Position numbers and translations under genes: made by a program | Notes under the pieces: model-generated | Told to the model about the DNA's origin: nothing | Database searches by the model: none | What the model saw: only the letters and a program-made list of their open reading frames with translations | Shown here: positions 1 to 11,448 of the stretch, in pieces | Numbering within the stretch: the first letter of the stretch is position 1 | Layout of the letters: each line of letters starts with the position of its first letter | Assembly: GCA_029844215.1 (NCBI GenBank) | Contig: CM056736.1 | Span: forward strand, 20,149,501-20,213,500 | Origin: Przewalskia tangutica | Lineage: Eukaryota > Streptophyta > Magnoliopsida > Solanales > Solanaceae | DNA: 64,000 nucleotides | Reading direction: 5' to 3'

Positions 1-345
1 GCTCTAAATTTTATGAAGATGGAAAAAACTTGAGATTTTTTCGCAATTAGAAACGTCCATAAATATTTAGTATAGTCATCTAAGAATAGAACATAATAAC
101 GATGACCATTAGAACTGATAACCGGAGATGTCCATAAATCACTTCGAATAATTTCAAATGATATAGAAGTATTAGAATCTGAAGCTACAAATGATAATTT
201 AATAATTTTTTTCAAAGCACAAGATTGACAAATTGGAGTACTATGCGTACCCTTACAAGAAATAAACTTATGTCTATGTAAAGAAGATAAAATAGACGAC
301 CCTGGATGACCTAGACGAGCATGCCACAAGGAAGGAGCAAGAGCT
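1..345 (-). pseudogene. Copia F GAG-pre-integrase and integrase N-terminus
   Basis: Minus-strand translation gives an open stretch with the copia pre-integrase signature (WHARLGHPG near 310-345), followed by a zinc-binding C-x2-C and the integrase core entry (IIRSDLWTSPV, then FLDDYTKYLWTF near 40-90). Integrase would insert the element cDNA into the genome. The reading frame is open across this stretch up to the window edge, so this segment looks better preserved than the rest of F, but it is separated from the protease by stops around 370-480. Confidence 0.75.
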
Positions 346-497
346 GCAAAGGTAGATGACATAGCTTAACGCGAGATGCTGGGACTTGGTGTGATTGGAT
401 AGAGATCCCCCCTCTGTTACACCTCATGAGATGACTCCCCTTCTTTAAATCCTTCACAGAAAATCCAAATGGATCAAAATTAATAGAAACTCAGTTA

Positions 498-761
498 TCA
501 GTAGTGAATTTTCAGGACAAGTGGTGGATGAGGAGGGGACAAAGTTTTATGACCATAACTCTTAATTGAAATAGAATTGTCATTACCAACAGTTATACCA
601 CGATTAGTGCCCAAATTAGAATAAGACGAGTGAGTACCTTGATCGGATGTCATATGGGTAGTGACACCGGTGTCCATGTACCAATTAGGGTTCGGTTGTG
701 TCAAGCCAAACGTGTGCATCGCTTCATGTTGATGCGAGTGTGCTTGCTGCGTGGTGGGCAC
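498..761 (-). pseudogene. Copia F protease segment
   Basis: An 87-codon open stretch contains NWYMDTGVTTHMTSDQG, the copia aspartic-protease active site (D-T-G) with the typical following H-M-T-S. The family consensus has Ala after the Gly; here it is Val. The protease would cut the GAG-POL polyprotein inside virus-like particles. The C-terminal residues drift into non-homologous sequence, indicating a frameshift or decay near 500-540. Confidence 0.7.
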
Positions 762-1184
762 GATGGGGAGAGACCCAGTATCTTTGGGCTGGGGCGCCCG
801 TATCTTTGGTTTAAACCCTGGATTCTGGACTAGGGAGAAGCTAGGTCACGTCGCGTATACATGCGATCTTGGCGCGCGGCTCTGTAGGTGGAGCGCGGCA
901 TTGTGAAGTCTTTGGGACCCACTGCCCGGACGGAGGACCACTGGGTTCGGGATTCTTCCGCTACTGTTGACGGTTTCCCTCGTTGTTGTCGCCACGATTC
1001 TTGCCATTATTCTTCCGATTCTAGCCTTTCTTACCACCCCCGTTGTTGTGATTTTGGGTCACATTGGCTGGATATAAAGGAGAAAATTATAAGTAGTCAT
1101 CATGCCGACATGACTGGCCCCAATTGCTACTTTCTTAGCCAAACCGGATTCTTCCAAAGTGAGCATAGAACGGACTTGATAAAA
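762..1184 (-). pseudogene. Copia F degraded GAG C-terminus / nucleocapsid region
   Basis: This stretch lies between the GAG body and the protease, where the zinc knuckle should be. No intact C-x2-C-x4-H-x4-C motif can be read in any minus frame. It holds an unusually CG-rich patch (about 840-1030) unlike its AT-rich surroundings. That patch resembles the damaged CG-rich patches in the other elements, so frame loss here may be partly a sequencing artefact. Confidence 0.45.
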
Positions 1185-1778
1185 TCATGGCAGGGGGTTA
1201 CTCTGACGAATAACTGAAGCTACACCACTATAGTCATCTGACAGACCTGCAACCATCTGAAGAACTAGACGACTATTAGAAATAGGAGAACCCACATTGC
1301 TGAGTTGGTCTGCCAAGTGCTTGAGACGTTTGCAATAAGAAGAAACGTTTTGAAAATTCACCATAGCCACCTGTGAAAATTCCTGCTCAAGGATAACAAT
1401 CCGAGAATGACTGTTATCTTGGAATATATCTCGCAATCGATCCCACGCCGATATAGCTGTGGAGTTGGGTTCCATAATCGTCTGCTAAAGGTCCAAGGAA
1501 ATAGTGGTATAAATCCACTAAAGAACCTTGGAATCAAGGATGTCCCATAATTCTGGGTCTGCTTCTTTAGTGAGCACAGTAGATGTAGATGCCTTATCAC
1601 TCTCCTTTGAAGGGGTTGGAAGAATGATATGGTGAAGAACTTTATGTGCTTTAACATGAATCTTGAATAACTCCGCCCACGTCCCATATTGGACATTTTC
1701 AAGATCAAGAACAATACGGATGATGCCCTTGATGTTAGAAACTGAGAGGGCTGGATGAAAATTGTTCTTATCAACCAT
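1185..1778 (-). pseudogene. Copia F GAG (UBN2-type)
   Basis: Two overlapping minus frames make up the GAG body: 1518-1778 (starting MVDKNNFHPALSVSNIKG, with the W-F-x-hydrophobic pattern of copia GAG near residues 34-45) and 1185-1475 (AWDRLRDIFQDN, then SYCKRLKHLADQLSNVG and LVLQMVAGLSDDY, the classic UBN2 copia capsid pattern). GAG would form the particle shell. The two parts are in different frames with a break around 1476-1517. The first ATG near 1778 is plausible, about 170 bp downstream of the primer-binding site. Confidence 0.75.
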
Positions 1779-1950
1779 AGGGAATAGAACAACAAGATTC
1801 GGAGAAGGGAATTTGAGAGAGAGGAATTTGGAGGAGAAGATACTCGGTTTTTGTTAAAAGGGAAGCACAAAAAAATCGAGAATTTTAGTGCCAAAAATCC
1901 GAAAACTAGAGAAGAAGTTTGAGGAGCGGAAGCGAGGTAAAGAGAACCTA

Positions 1951-1964
1951 GACTCTTGATACCA
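1951..1964 (-). other. Primer-binding site of copia F (initiator tRNA-Met)
   Basis: On the minus strand the sequence TGGTATCAAGAGTC follows the LTR directly. It matches the plant initiator tRNA-Met complement (TGGTATCAGAGC) over the first eight bases, as usual for copia. It is duplicated at 20547-20560. Confidence 0.8.
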
Positions 1965-2109
1965 TGAAAGAATGTAAGAAATAATCCCTTGGTTATTCTT
2001 ATTAATGAAAGGCATATATATACAAATTACAAGGAAGATCCTCTTCCTATTCTACCTAGGAATCCCTATTCTATAAGAATACTAACTTTACAATTATGGT
2101 AATATTACA
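1965..2109 (-). repeat. Copia F 5' LTR (short, about 145 bp)
   Basis: On the minus strand the LTR would run from TGTAATATTACC to TTCTTTCA, ending next to the primer-binding site. The 3' boundary is firm; the 5' boundary at 2109 is inferred from the TG...CA rule and from the short LTRs typical of this group. The partner LTR is outside the window. A duplicate copy lies at 20561-20699. Confidence 0.55.
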
Positions 2110-2285
2110 TTACTAATTAAGGTACAACTCTAAGTTTAATATTTACCAAATATACAAGGAAAGTGCTAGGGCGCCACAATACACTTTGGACGTGTATTGT
2201 GATGTTTAACAGTACCAAAAGTTCATTTAAATATGTGGATGTCATGACATAAGCACAACATATATTAAACTTTATGACGAATAAG

Positions 2286-2328
<43 letters not shown>

Positions 2329-2563
2329 TTCTAATCAAATGCTTAAAAGAAAATTTAAGAAGAATATATTCAGGATGTACATGATGAACATGGAAAGACA
2401 TAAAGCACGCGGTGATACTTCTGAAATAATTGTAAGGGGTTACTTGGTTGAAAGGATAAGAATAATAATCGGGATTACATTGTGGTATTATTTTATGTTA
2501 CATTTGGTTGAAGTATTTTATCTGATATAAGTAACTCAGGAATTAATTATCCTATAATTATAT
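2110..2563. other. Unannotated flank between F and copia A, with stem-loop and (AT)n
   Basis: I see no gene here. It contains a perfect 10-bp inverted repeat (CACAATACAC at 2175-2184 and GTGTATTGTG at 2192-2201, 7-base loop) and an (AT)n microsatellite at 2288-2326. A 63-codon ORF at 2339-2530 is predicted to encode the same peptide in both duplicate copies (also 20919-21110), but it matches nothing I recognise and its identity is explained by the duplication. The equivalent stretch in copy 2 is 20700-21143, where the (AT)n is short and interrupted. Confidence 0.6.
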
Positions 2564-2951
2564 TGATGAATATCAATCAGTACATGAAGCTAACAGAATT
2601 GTATGAAGGAACGAGGATTGTGCGAGGAAACAGAAAGTAAAGAAAATGGAGAAGAAGAGAAGATGGGGAGAAGGAGAGAGTGCGAGCGGGAGAAAGAGAG
2701 GGGAAGAATGAGAGAGAGAGAGAATTATGTGCGTTGAATTAATTGAAGAAAAAATGAATTTACACCACATATGCTACTTATATACAAGTAGACCTGGCTA
2801 AGCTAATTACATACTTAGGCTAATTACACATATCAACTTTAATTATAACTAACTAACTAACTTCTCTTAACAAACTTAACAACTTTGTAACTACCAAGTA
2901 ACAATCTTCCAATACATTGAGGGTATACACAATTATGGTATATCTTCCACA
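2564..2951 (-). repeat. Copia A 3' LTR
   Basis: Starts TGATGAATATC and ends CTTCCACA on the plus strand. It is similar over its whole length to 19207-19598 and most like the 3' LTR of B (21144-21533): both lack the extra ATTTTAACTA and read ATTGAGGG where the two 5' LTRs read ATTAAGGG. A purine-rich patch (2637-2735 on the plus strand) and a TATA-like TATATAAGTAG on the minus strand near 2770-2785 lie inside. Confidence 0.9.
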
Positions 2952-4505
2952 CACACCCTCAAGATAGGGGAAATGAAGATGTACTTCATTCCTAGCTTGG
3001 ATAATAGATGATCATGTTGTGACCTACTCAAGGCTTTAGTAAGCAAATCAGCTGGTTGATCATTGGAAGATAGGAATACGGTTTTCAGTAATCCTTTCTG
3101 GATGTGCTCCCTGATGAAGTGGCATTGGATGTCTATGTGTTTTATCCTCTCATGGAAAATTGGATTGGCAGTAATTTGCATAGCAGATTTGCTATCTATG
3201 TAAACATGTACTGGTTGCTGGATTTCAACACCAAGTTCTTGGAACAAACCAACAAGACATATCACTTCAGCTACTGAAGTTGCCATGGCCCTATACTCAG
3301 CCTCTGCTGAACTCCGGAATATAGTGTCTTATTTCTTATACTTCCAAGCAACTGGGGACAAACCAAACATCACCAAATAGCGATGTGGATCTTCTCGTTG
3401 ACACATGCTCCCAATCGCATCACGAACACTGAAGGCGAGAGTGCTAGGCGGAGAGAAGAATGCCAAGTCCTGGGGTCTGCTTGACATATCTAACCAATCT
3501 TAAGCCAGCTTCCATGTGGGATGTCTTTGGAGCATGCATAAACTGACTTAAGCAATGGACTGCAAAGGCTATGTCAGGTCTGGTAGTAGTGAGATATAAT
3601 AATCTGCCAATCATTCTCCTATAACCACTTGCATATGGAAGGAATGGATCCGGCTGTGATGGTGCAGTATCAGATGTTGATGCAACACCTCTGTCAAACA
3701 TTTTAGTAGTAAACTTCACATTTGCATCCATGGGTGTAGGTGAAGTATTGGCACCAGCCAGGCCCATATCTGAGATCCGCTCCAATGCATACTTCCTTTG
3801 GTGCATCAAGATGCCTTGGGAACTTCTTGCAAATTCCACCCCAAGAAAATACCTGAGCTCACCTAGATCTTTAATTTTGAAGGCTGACTGAAAAGCTGCT
3901 TTAGTGGAATTAATAAGGGTCTGATCATCTCCAGTGATTAGCAGGTCATCAACATATACCAGCACTATCACAATATGGCCAACTTCTTTCTTTGTAAAAA
4001 GTGAGTAATCTCTGTGACTTTGAGTAAATCCAGAAGAAGTAAGAGATTCAGTCATCTTGATGTTCCATTGTCTTGAAGCTTGTTTCAATCCATACAATGA
4101 CTTCAATAACTTGCACACCTATTTCTTCCCTCCTTTGTCACCAAATCCATCAGGGATTGTCATATAGACTTTCTCAAAGAGAACACCTTGTAAGAAAGCA
4201 TTGCAGACATCCATTTGTTGTATCACCCAGTGTTTTTCTGCTTCTATGGATATCACTGCTCTCACAGTGCTCATTTTGACCACTGGTGAGAATGTTTCAT
4301 GGTAATCTAATCCCTCCTTCTGATTATACCCCTTGGCCACCAGCCTTGCCTTGAACCTCTCCACTTCACATGTTGCTTTGTATTTAATTTTGTAGACCCA
4401 TCTGCACCCAATGGCTTTCTTTATTTCTGGCAATGTAACTAGTTCCCATGTGCCATTGTCTTCCAAAGTTTTTATTTCAGTCTTCATAGCTTCAATCCAT
4501 CTCTC
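2952..4505 (-). pseudogene. Copia A reverse transcriptase and RNase H
   Basis: RT starts near 4490 (KTLEDNGTWELVTLPE), continues through QMDVCNAFLQG and the catalytic YVDDLLITGDD near 3960, and passes into RNase H (SRSSAEAEYRAMATSV in copy B; DSKSAMQI and KHIDIQCHFIREH here near 3120-3210). It copies element RNA into cDNA and degrades the RNA strand. Stops lie at 4118 (shared with B), and the RNase H frame is lost around 3290-3475, where copy B is open. That loss coincides with a cluster of CAG/CTG-to-CG changes, so it may not be biological. Confidence 0.85.
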
Positions 4506-6003
4506 ATCTTCAACAACTTCTGAATATTTTGTGGTTCTGTATCAAGAGAAACCTTGGACACAAAACTCTGATACTGTGATGACAACCCTATGTAATCAAC
4601 ATAATTAGATATAGAATATAAGCAACTAGAATTGCTATGTTTAGTAATATAATCCTTGTGCCAGATGGGAGGTCTGCTGACTCTGGCAGATCTTCTAGTT
4701 TCAAGTGGTGCTGAACTTGCTTCTATGCATTCAGGATTAGAGTCATGTCTGGGAGAGTGAGTGTGTTGACCCTCACTAGACATGGATACATTATTATTAG
4801 AATCTGCAGCTGGTGTATCTGATCCTGTGCTCTCATAATCAGGTATGTTAGAATCTACAACCTGCTGGTCAATTAGATCATCATAGCAGAATTGTTCATG
4901 GGAACTTATATGATTAATCTCCTCAGTATTGCCACCTTTAAGTGGGAATATAGTCTCCATGAAAACCACATACCTGCTCATAAAGAATACCATATTCTCC
5001 ATATCATAGAGTTTATATCCTTTCTGAGCAGAATCATAACCAATAAAAACAACTTTCACAGCTCTAGGACTAAACTTGTCATGAGTGGTTAATATAGTAG
5101 CAAAACAAAGACATTCAATCACTCTGAGATGACTCAATTAAGGTATCTTTTTGTACAACACTTCAAATGGAGATTTATTCTTAATGACTGTAGATGGAAT
5201 TCTATTGATTATGTACACAACATTTTCAGCACATATACACCAGAATCTATCAGGCAGTCCTGCTTGTATTTTAATTGCTCTTGATGTTTCAAGTATGTGT
5301 ATGTTTTCTTTCCACAATCTCATTTTGTTGTGGTGTGTAGGGACAAGAGTTTTCATGTATTACACCATGTAGAAACAGTGCCTTGCAACTTTTATTAAAA
5401 AGTTCTGTTCCATTATCAGACCTCACTCTTTGTATTTTAACTCCAAACTGAGTGTTAGTTTCAACAAAGAAATCTTTAAATATTGTAGACATATCAGACT
5501 TCAATCTAAGCAATAAAATCCAAGTCCATCTGGAATGATCATCCACAACAGTCAAGAAAACCTCATTCCATTGTATGTTGCAGTTTTAAAGGGACCCCAT
5601 ACATCCATATGCAACAATTGAAAGGGCTTGAATGCTATATTAGTACTAAGAGGAAAGGGGATCCTAGTTTGTCTAGTTAGAGGACAAACTTCATAATTAT
5701 TTAATGTAAAATCAGCAACATTTTTTTAAAAGAATAAATCTTTTTCAACACACTCAAAGGTACATGGCATAACCTCAGATGCCATATATCTGCACCTACA
5801 TGCTGAGAGGCTGACAAACAGCTGGTCAACCCTTCTCCTTTATTCTGGATATCTGAACACAGAATGTAAATGCCATCTTCCTCACTACAAATCTCCCTCA
5901 CCTTCCCAGACGAGAGATCCTGAAAGAAGGAAACACTACAATTGAGCTCTCCGGTAACTTTGGACACATAAATCAAATTGAATTTGAATGTTGGGACATA
6001 CAA
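4506..6003 (-). pseudogene. Copia A integrase and linker
   Basis: Pieces in order from the right: 5701-6003 (pre-integrase GADIWHLRLCHVPLSVLKK), 5289-5555 (DDHSRWTWILLLRLKSD and VRSDNGTELFN with CPYTPQQN, the integrase D-D-E core surroundings), 5138-5356, and 4484-5137 (CFATILTTHDKFSPRAVKVVFIGY, the C-terminal GKGY-like part, followed by an acidic, Ser-rich linker). The stop near 5137 and the frame break near 5560-5700 are also present in B, so they predate the duplication. Confidence 0.82.
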
Positions 6004-6090
6004 GAAATTTCTAAGAGTATCACCTCCTCCTAAGTGATGGTCACCAATGTGTGAAATCTTGGTGGAATCTCATGTAGGTAACTGAACCTT

Positions 6091-7179
6091 TCATGTACCT
6101 TCTGTAAGTTGTTTATTATGTAAATACTTGTGATCACTAATCATGTGATTAGTCGCACCTGTATCTATAATCCATTTCAGGATATCCTTACGATCAGAGA
6201 AACATATACCTGGTGCATTTGCACTAATTCCAATGTTCTGTTGGTTGTCGAGTAGTCTGAGAAGTTGCTGATGTTGAGTAGGAGTAAGATGAGTGAACAA
6301 TTGTGCCCTCTGGCTCTGAGAATTCTGGTTCATGCTTTGTTGATACTCCTGTCCAGTGTCTTCAACTGCAGAATTCGATCCTGTCACAGCATAAACTTTC
6401 TTAGCTTTATTAATTTTAAAATTATCAGGATATCCATGTAACCTGTAGCAATCATCTTGTATGTGTCATGTCTTGTGACAATAGTCACATTTCATCAATT
6501 TATAGCAATCTACTTTCCAATGCCCTTTTATATGACAAAAGTCACACATAGCATTTGGATTATATGACTTCTTTTGTTTCATCACTGCATTTCCATTCTT
6601 GTTTCCAACTGTGAACATGACAGATGATGACTCCATCTGGTCCTGCACCATTCTGCTAGTTCCAGCTACCATCCTTTGACTCTCTTCTTGATTGATCATG
6701 GCATAGACCTGATTCAAATTCGGTATCTGCTGCATAATAAGTATCTGACTTCTGACCTGACCATAACTTTCATTCAGTCCCATTAAAAACTGCAGTAGTC
6801 TCTGGTACTGCACATGATCGACAAATTCTTTCGATTTTGGACAACATGATGGAATTGGAATAATAGAATCATATTCATCTCATAGATCTCTCAACTTGGA
6901 ATAATACATGGAAATTGATGATGATCCTTGTCGAATGGTAAATATTTCTTTATGCAATTGGAAGTCTCGAGAAGTGTTTATTTTATCAAACCTCTATTTT
7001 AATTCCTCCCATATGATGTATGAATCTGAATTGAACAACATACCAGTAAGTAAGTCTTTACTTACATTCTCTATTAGCCAAGAAACAACTATCGCATTAT
7101 ATCTATCCCAATTTCGCCAAATCTCCACCGAAAGAAGATCTTCTTACTGATCCATCAACAAAGCCTATCTTATTTTTTC
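6091..7179 (-). pseudogene. Copia A protease, zinc knuckles and GAG C-terminal half
   Basis: 6091-6387 contains the protease site WIIDTGATNHMISDHKYL. 6466-6813 carries GAG helices (QRLLQFLMGLNESYGQVRSQI) and a canonical zinc knuckle (CDFCHIKGHWKVDC), then a second knuckle start (CDYCHKT) cut by a stop at 6466. 6820-7179 is further GAG, damaged by small indels relative to B. The GAG frame stops at 7179 because the solo LTR is inserted there, and continues at 8779. Confidence 0.82.
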
Positions 7180-7184
7180 CCATT

Positions 7185-8773
7185 TGATCGGTGTATTTTA
7201 TATACACTTTTTGAGTCATTTTTAGTTAGTATTTTACTCATTTTATTTATGTTTAGTATAGTATTAGGGTCGTTTTCCTTTCTTTTGTGTCACAGCGGTC
7301 AAAAATGGAGAAATGGCGGAAAGGAGATGAAATGAGCATAAATGAGATGGAATTGCACACTAAAAGGGCCAAGAGATGAAGTCTAAGTTAGGGAATTATA
7401 GAGAAAATCGGGCGAATCCGGACGAAAAAACGGCAAAGCGGAATTCGCGAAAAAATGTCACAGCCTTGCGGCCAGAAAGCCATGGCGCCCAAAGTCTTGA
7501 AAGTCGAGAGTTGCTGAATTTGGTATGGCTGATCTGCGATGGCCATGGCCAGCGAGGATTTATGAAATCTGGCCGGGTGACATATTTTGAGAATCCTAAA
7601 GGGATTATTTTTCCTTTCTAAAGGGATAACTTTTCCTTCCTAAAGGGATAACTTTTCCTACCCTAAAACCCTTACCTAAAAGGATTCTAATAACTTTTCC
7701 TACCTAATAACTTTTCCTACCTTAAAACCTTTACCAAAAAGGATTCTACCTAAACTTTTCCTTTTCCTACAAATTCTTAACCCTTCACCTAAAGGATTCT
7801 TTGGCTATAAATACTCTACACCATTAGAAGAATTCTTCATTCTCCAACCAATTCTCCATTCCACCATTCACCATTCTACATCCATCCACCCACCAATCCA
7901 TCTTGTAAATATTCCACAACACAACCCTTGGATGCTTGGCTTGGAGTCTCGTTCTTAGTTTAGTTAAGTTTCTTTTCTTTTTCTTTTCTTTATTTCAGTT
8001 TTGATGTTAAACTTTGAATTAGTTCTTGTCATATTCATGGCTAGGAACTAATTCTCTTATAGGGCTTTCTATGTTGAATTCTTGAACCTTATGCTATAAA
8101 GTAATGCATGCTTATGGTTATTATTCTTATTGAGAGATCTATCCAATAATTGAGTTGAATTCTTGGTAGCTAATTGACAACTAGTTATCACTATATGATT
8201 TCTAATCAGTTACGAAAAGGAGGATTGTGAATATGCTGTAAGTTGGGTAGACGGTCTTGAATTGGGGATGAAAATACCTCAATTAGATTTGTAGCGTTGA
8301 TGAGAGGCTTAACAACCCTAATTTTGCGCATTGTGCGTGACGGTCAACTAGGTTTTTGTGCTTAATCCTCCTATAGAGTTACCCTTATCAGCGAAAGTTA
8401 GGTAAGGAACAATACTGGGGTTGAGTGTTTATATAACCCTAACGGGAGTATAAAACGATTTCGTAAACCTGCTTTCTCCAAAAGAAGAACACCATAAGTA
8501 ATGCATTAACAAGTAACATAAGCGGATAGTAAGGATACATAGAAGCCCTATTCTCATCACAACTGCAGTCAATCTTTATATTTAAATAGCTTTTATAATT
8601 CTTAGTCATAAACAACCAATCAAATATTAATTCACCAAATAGATACTAGAAAATAGATAACTGGTACTTGAACCCTAATCCTAGAGGATGATATTCGGTC
8701 TTATCCAAGACTATACTACTTGATACGATAACGTGCACTTGCGTTTAAAAGTGTGTGCATATTACGCGCATCA
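7185..8773 (+). mobile_element. Athila-like solo LTR inserted in copia A GAG
   Basis: A single LTR running TGATCGGTG...GCGCATCA, homologous to the LTRs of H (42036-43430 and 49384-50774) and, in reverse, of G1. It is flanked by CCATT (7180-7184) and CCAGT (8774-8778); copy B shows the uninterrupted site as CCCAGTAGAG, so the target duplication is CCAGT with one later change. No internal region follows. This is the expected product of recombination between the two LTRs of one insertion. Confidence 0.9.
7805..7813 (+). promoter_or_regulatory. TATA box of the solo LTR
   Basis: CTATAAATA lies about 620 bp into the LTR, at the position equivalent to TATAAAAGG in H. It follows a TTTTCCTACC-type repeat stretch (7590-7770) and precedes a C-rich leader. 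Confidence 0.55.
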
Positions 8774-8778
8774 CCAGT

Positions 8779-8866
8779 AGAGCAAGCTTCATAGCTCTGC
8801 TCCATAGTGTGTAATTTTCCATTCCAGTTAGAACAATTCCAACCGTGATGATCCAGCGCATCCGAA
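8779..8866 (-). pseudogene. Copia A GAG fragment between the two inserts
   Basis: An 88-bp piece of GAG stranded between the solo LTR and chromovirus R. It corresponds to 25790-25878 in copy B, encoding the segment around ENYTLWSRAMKLALLGK. It shows that the two inserts entered the same gene separately, each with its own target duplication. Confidence 0.85.
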
Positions 8867-8871
8867 GAAAT

Positions 8872-11432
8872 CGTTATACCAGTGGTTGGCGGGGCCATGA
8901 TCGAAGTCTCAGCGTCGCGCGGAGGCGGGCAGCGCGCGCCAAGTGATTGTAGGGCGGCGGAAAACTGGTGCTGAAGTTTCAGCCGTGGCCGGGAAGCCAG
9001 GCGCGAAAGATCCGGTCCATGAGTTGCGGCGCCGCAGCCAGGAAGCGAGCGTGGCGAGGCGAAATCAGCGGAAAAACTTAGGAAAAGTCGATTTTTCTTT
9101 TAAAAGGACACAGGTGGGACAGTGTCCCCCCATCTGATTTTTGCATGCATTATATTGACCAAGTCTTAATATATTGAAAGACTTGGTCATCTTTCATCTC
9201 TCTCTTAGAAAAAGCTCCTCCTTCTCTCTTATATTATTTCAAGCTCCTCCTTCTCTCTAAAACTCCAAGAGGTATTCTAGCCTTAGGAAAAATCTGAAAA
9301 GTAAAAGCGAAGGAAGCTTGGGGCTAGCTGTGAAGGTTGTTGTGGTGGTGTTCTTGGAATAGAGGCTAGCAAATTGTTGGATAAATTTGGCTAAAGCTCT
9401 AAGGTAATGATTCTTCCTCTATTATTAGTTTTTATTGTTGCATGTTAAGAAGGAAGTACTTGTGGTAGTAAATTATGCTATTAGAGTCATTGCATGCAAG
9501 AAATGTGGGTTGGGTATGAAGGATTTGGCTAAAGAGATATTATGAGCATGTTGTAGCCTACAAACTACTTTAGAATTGTTAAGTGTATTATTATAACTTA
9601 TGGAGCAGAATTTTACACACCCAAGATTAGGTATGTAAACCCCTTTGTGTTGGTTTGGATGTTGGGCCTTAATGAGGCGTTTGAGTGTTAAAAATCGGCC
9701 TTTGAAAAAGGTGGCAAAGTGAGTAGAAACAAAGGAAATGCTGCTCAATTTTCCTTAGGAATTGGTAACTTGAATTTGGAATTTCTACATTGAAATTAGA
9801 GGTTAATCAACGCACTATAGTTATTATAGGTTGACATATTACTTGCGGTAGTTGGACTTAGCAAGTGGATTGACCAAAGAGGTATGTAGAGCTTTCCTAT
9901 CTCTTGAGCATGAATAGTTGTATCTATGTAGTACGGTATACGTACAAGAGTTGATAATCTACACTTGTTTTAAAGTATATGATACTTGTTTCATTTCAAA
10001 AGTATAAGTCCCTTGGATTTAGGAAAATGTATTTGTGAAGGAATAACGCTAATATAATGACTTTATGGGAAGTTGGTTATATTATTTTTGAAAGGTTCAC
10101 AAAGAATGTTATACTCTAATTAAAACAAGTACTGGTAAAGTATTCGAAACTATGGAAGGTGGATTGGTTTTAGGCATTGGTTGCCTAAGGTTTTAAAGGA
10201 AATGAAGTCACTTGATTTAGAAGCCTATTATATTTCTAAAAGGAAATGTGACTTGTTTTGAAAAGAACTTGTAACTTGATACTATGGTGATTAGTATCTT
10301 GGAATCTTTGTATAAAAAGAGTTTTCTTAAAAAGTTAGAAGTACATGGTACTTGGGTTGAATTCCCGGATTTTCTATTAAAAGACATGTTAGTGCCTTAG
10401 GATACTAAAATGAGAGGATATATTAATAATGTTAATAAGAAGTTAGGGGATTTCTTAACTTGCTTATGTTACGATAAGCCGGTAGTGCTTATGTATGATA
10501 TGATAGGCCGGTAGTGCTTATGTTATGTATGATAGCCGGATGAGCTATGTTATATATTTGTATTATTACGGGGTAAACCCCGGGTTATTATCTATGCCAT
10601 GGATTTGCTACCCATGATGCGAGTGCGGCGCTTGCACTCATGCGAATCCGGACCACAGGATCCATGCGGGTGAAATAGTCCCATGCGAGTACGGCGATGG
10701 TACTCATGCGGGTCCACAGGATCCATGCGGGTGAAATAGTCCCATGCGGGTGAAATAGTCCCATGACGAGGCGGATGACCTCATGCGGGTCCACAGGACC
10801 CATGCGGGTGAAATAGTCCCAGGAGTAGGATTGCTTAATGATACTACGGGCGAGGTACCCTGTTTTGATCGTGAGCCTCCTATTTTTATGCTATAAGATT
10901 TACACTTGTTACTTTCATTGTTAGTAAGGCACAATGCAAAGAAATTGATTTTATCTATGACTCCAGCTTATTTTGACTTATGATATTACTACAGTATTTT
11001 CCAGTTTTACATACTTGGTACGTTGTGTACTGACCCCCTTCCGCCGGGCTGCGTTATCTGCGCGGTAAGGTAGCGGTGTGGATCCTCGTTCTTAGGATCA
11101 CTATTCGGTGTCGAAGCTCCATTCCTCGGAAGCTTGTTTATTAGTACGGACATTCCACGATGCTATAGGTATTTTGTACATTCGGGGTATGGCGGGGCCT
11201 GTCCCGCAGATTGTTATCTTTAAAGTGCGTGGTCACATATATGTTTTGGGCTATAAGAACCGGTTGTACTACTATACTTTGTTTATGTATGTTTTATGGA
11301 AGCGACACTTATCTGGCGGCGATGATGGTTACCACTTTTATAAGTTATGTGTTATGTATGTTCATTGCTATTCTCGACATATACGGCGGTACCGGTAGAG
11401 ATACGATCGCGGCCCGGGGTTGGGTCGTGACA
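8872..11432 (+). repeat. Element R 5' LTR
   Basis: 2561 bp, beginning GTTATACCAGTGG after a first base C (T in the partner, 16378) and ending GTCGTGACA. It is close to its partner from 9131 onwards. The first 260 bp hold a CG-rich module that is about 120 bp longer than in the 3' LTR. A repeat cluster based on ATGCGGGTGAAATAGTCCC occupies about 10600-10825. The ORFs that run through this cluster have no protein homology. Confidence 0.9.
10600..10825 (+). repeat. Short-period repeat cluster inside R 5' LTR
   Basis: Irregular repeats of two motifs, ATGCGGGTGAAATAGTCCC and ATGCGGGTCCACAGGATCC, spaced 20-60 bp apart. The same cluster is at about 18000-18205 in the 3' LTR, where many CA dinucleotides read CG (ccacagg versus ccacggg). 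It lies some 600 bp before the LTR end. Confidence 0.7.
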
Positions 11433-11436
11433 AAAG

Positions 11437-11448
11437 TGGTATCAGAGC
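11437..11448 (+). other. Primer-binding site of R (initiator tRNA-Met)
   Basis: TGGTATCAGAGC, a perfect match to the plant initiator tRNA-Met complement, four bases after the LTR end. Confidence 0.92.

Larger units (their letters stand above)
1..2109 (-). mobile_element. Copia element F, 5' part (truncated by window edge)
   Basis: A Ty1/copia retrotransposon on the minus strand, entering from the left window edge. Reading right to left it shows a short LTR, a primer-binding site for initiator tRNA-Met, GAG, a protease with its D-T-G motif, and the start of integrase. RT and RNase H would lie outside the window. The order GAG-PR-IN is diagnostic of copia rather than gypsy. The short LTR and the protease wording resemble the Ale/Retrofit (RE1-like) group, but the lineage is an inference. 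Only 1866-2109 of this element was included in the downstream tandem duplication. Confidence 0.85.

Noticed and set aside
2339..2530. 63-codon ORF predicted to encode the same peptide at 2339-2530 and 20919-21110
   Set aside because: Identity is explained by the segmental duplication; no domain, and the whole flank is equally conserved.
11437..11448. tRNA-like matches at primer sites
   Set aside because: Only the 3' tRNA complement is present; no cloverleaf or A/B boxes, so not tRNA genes.
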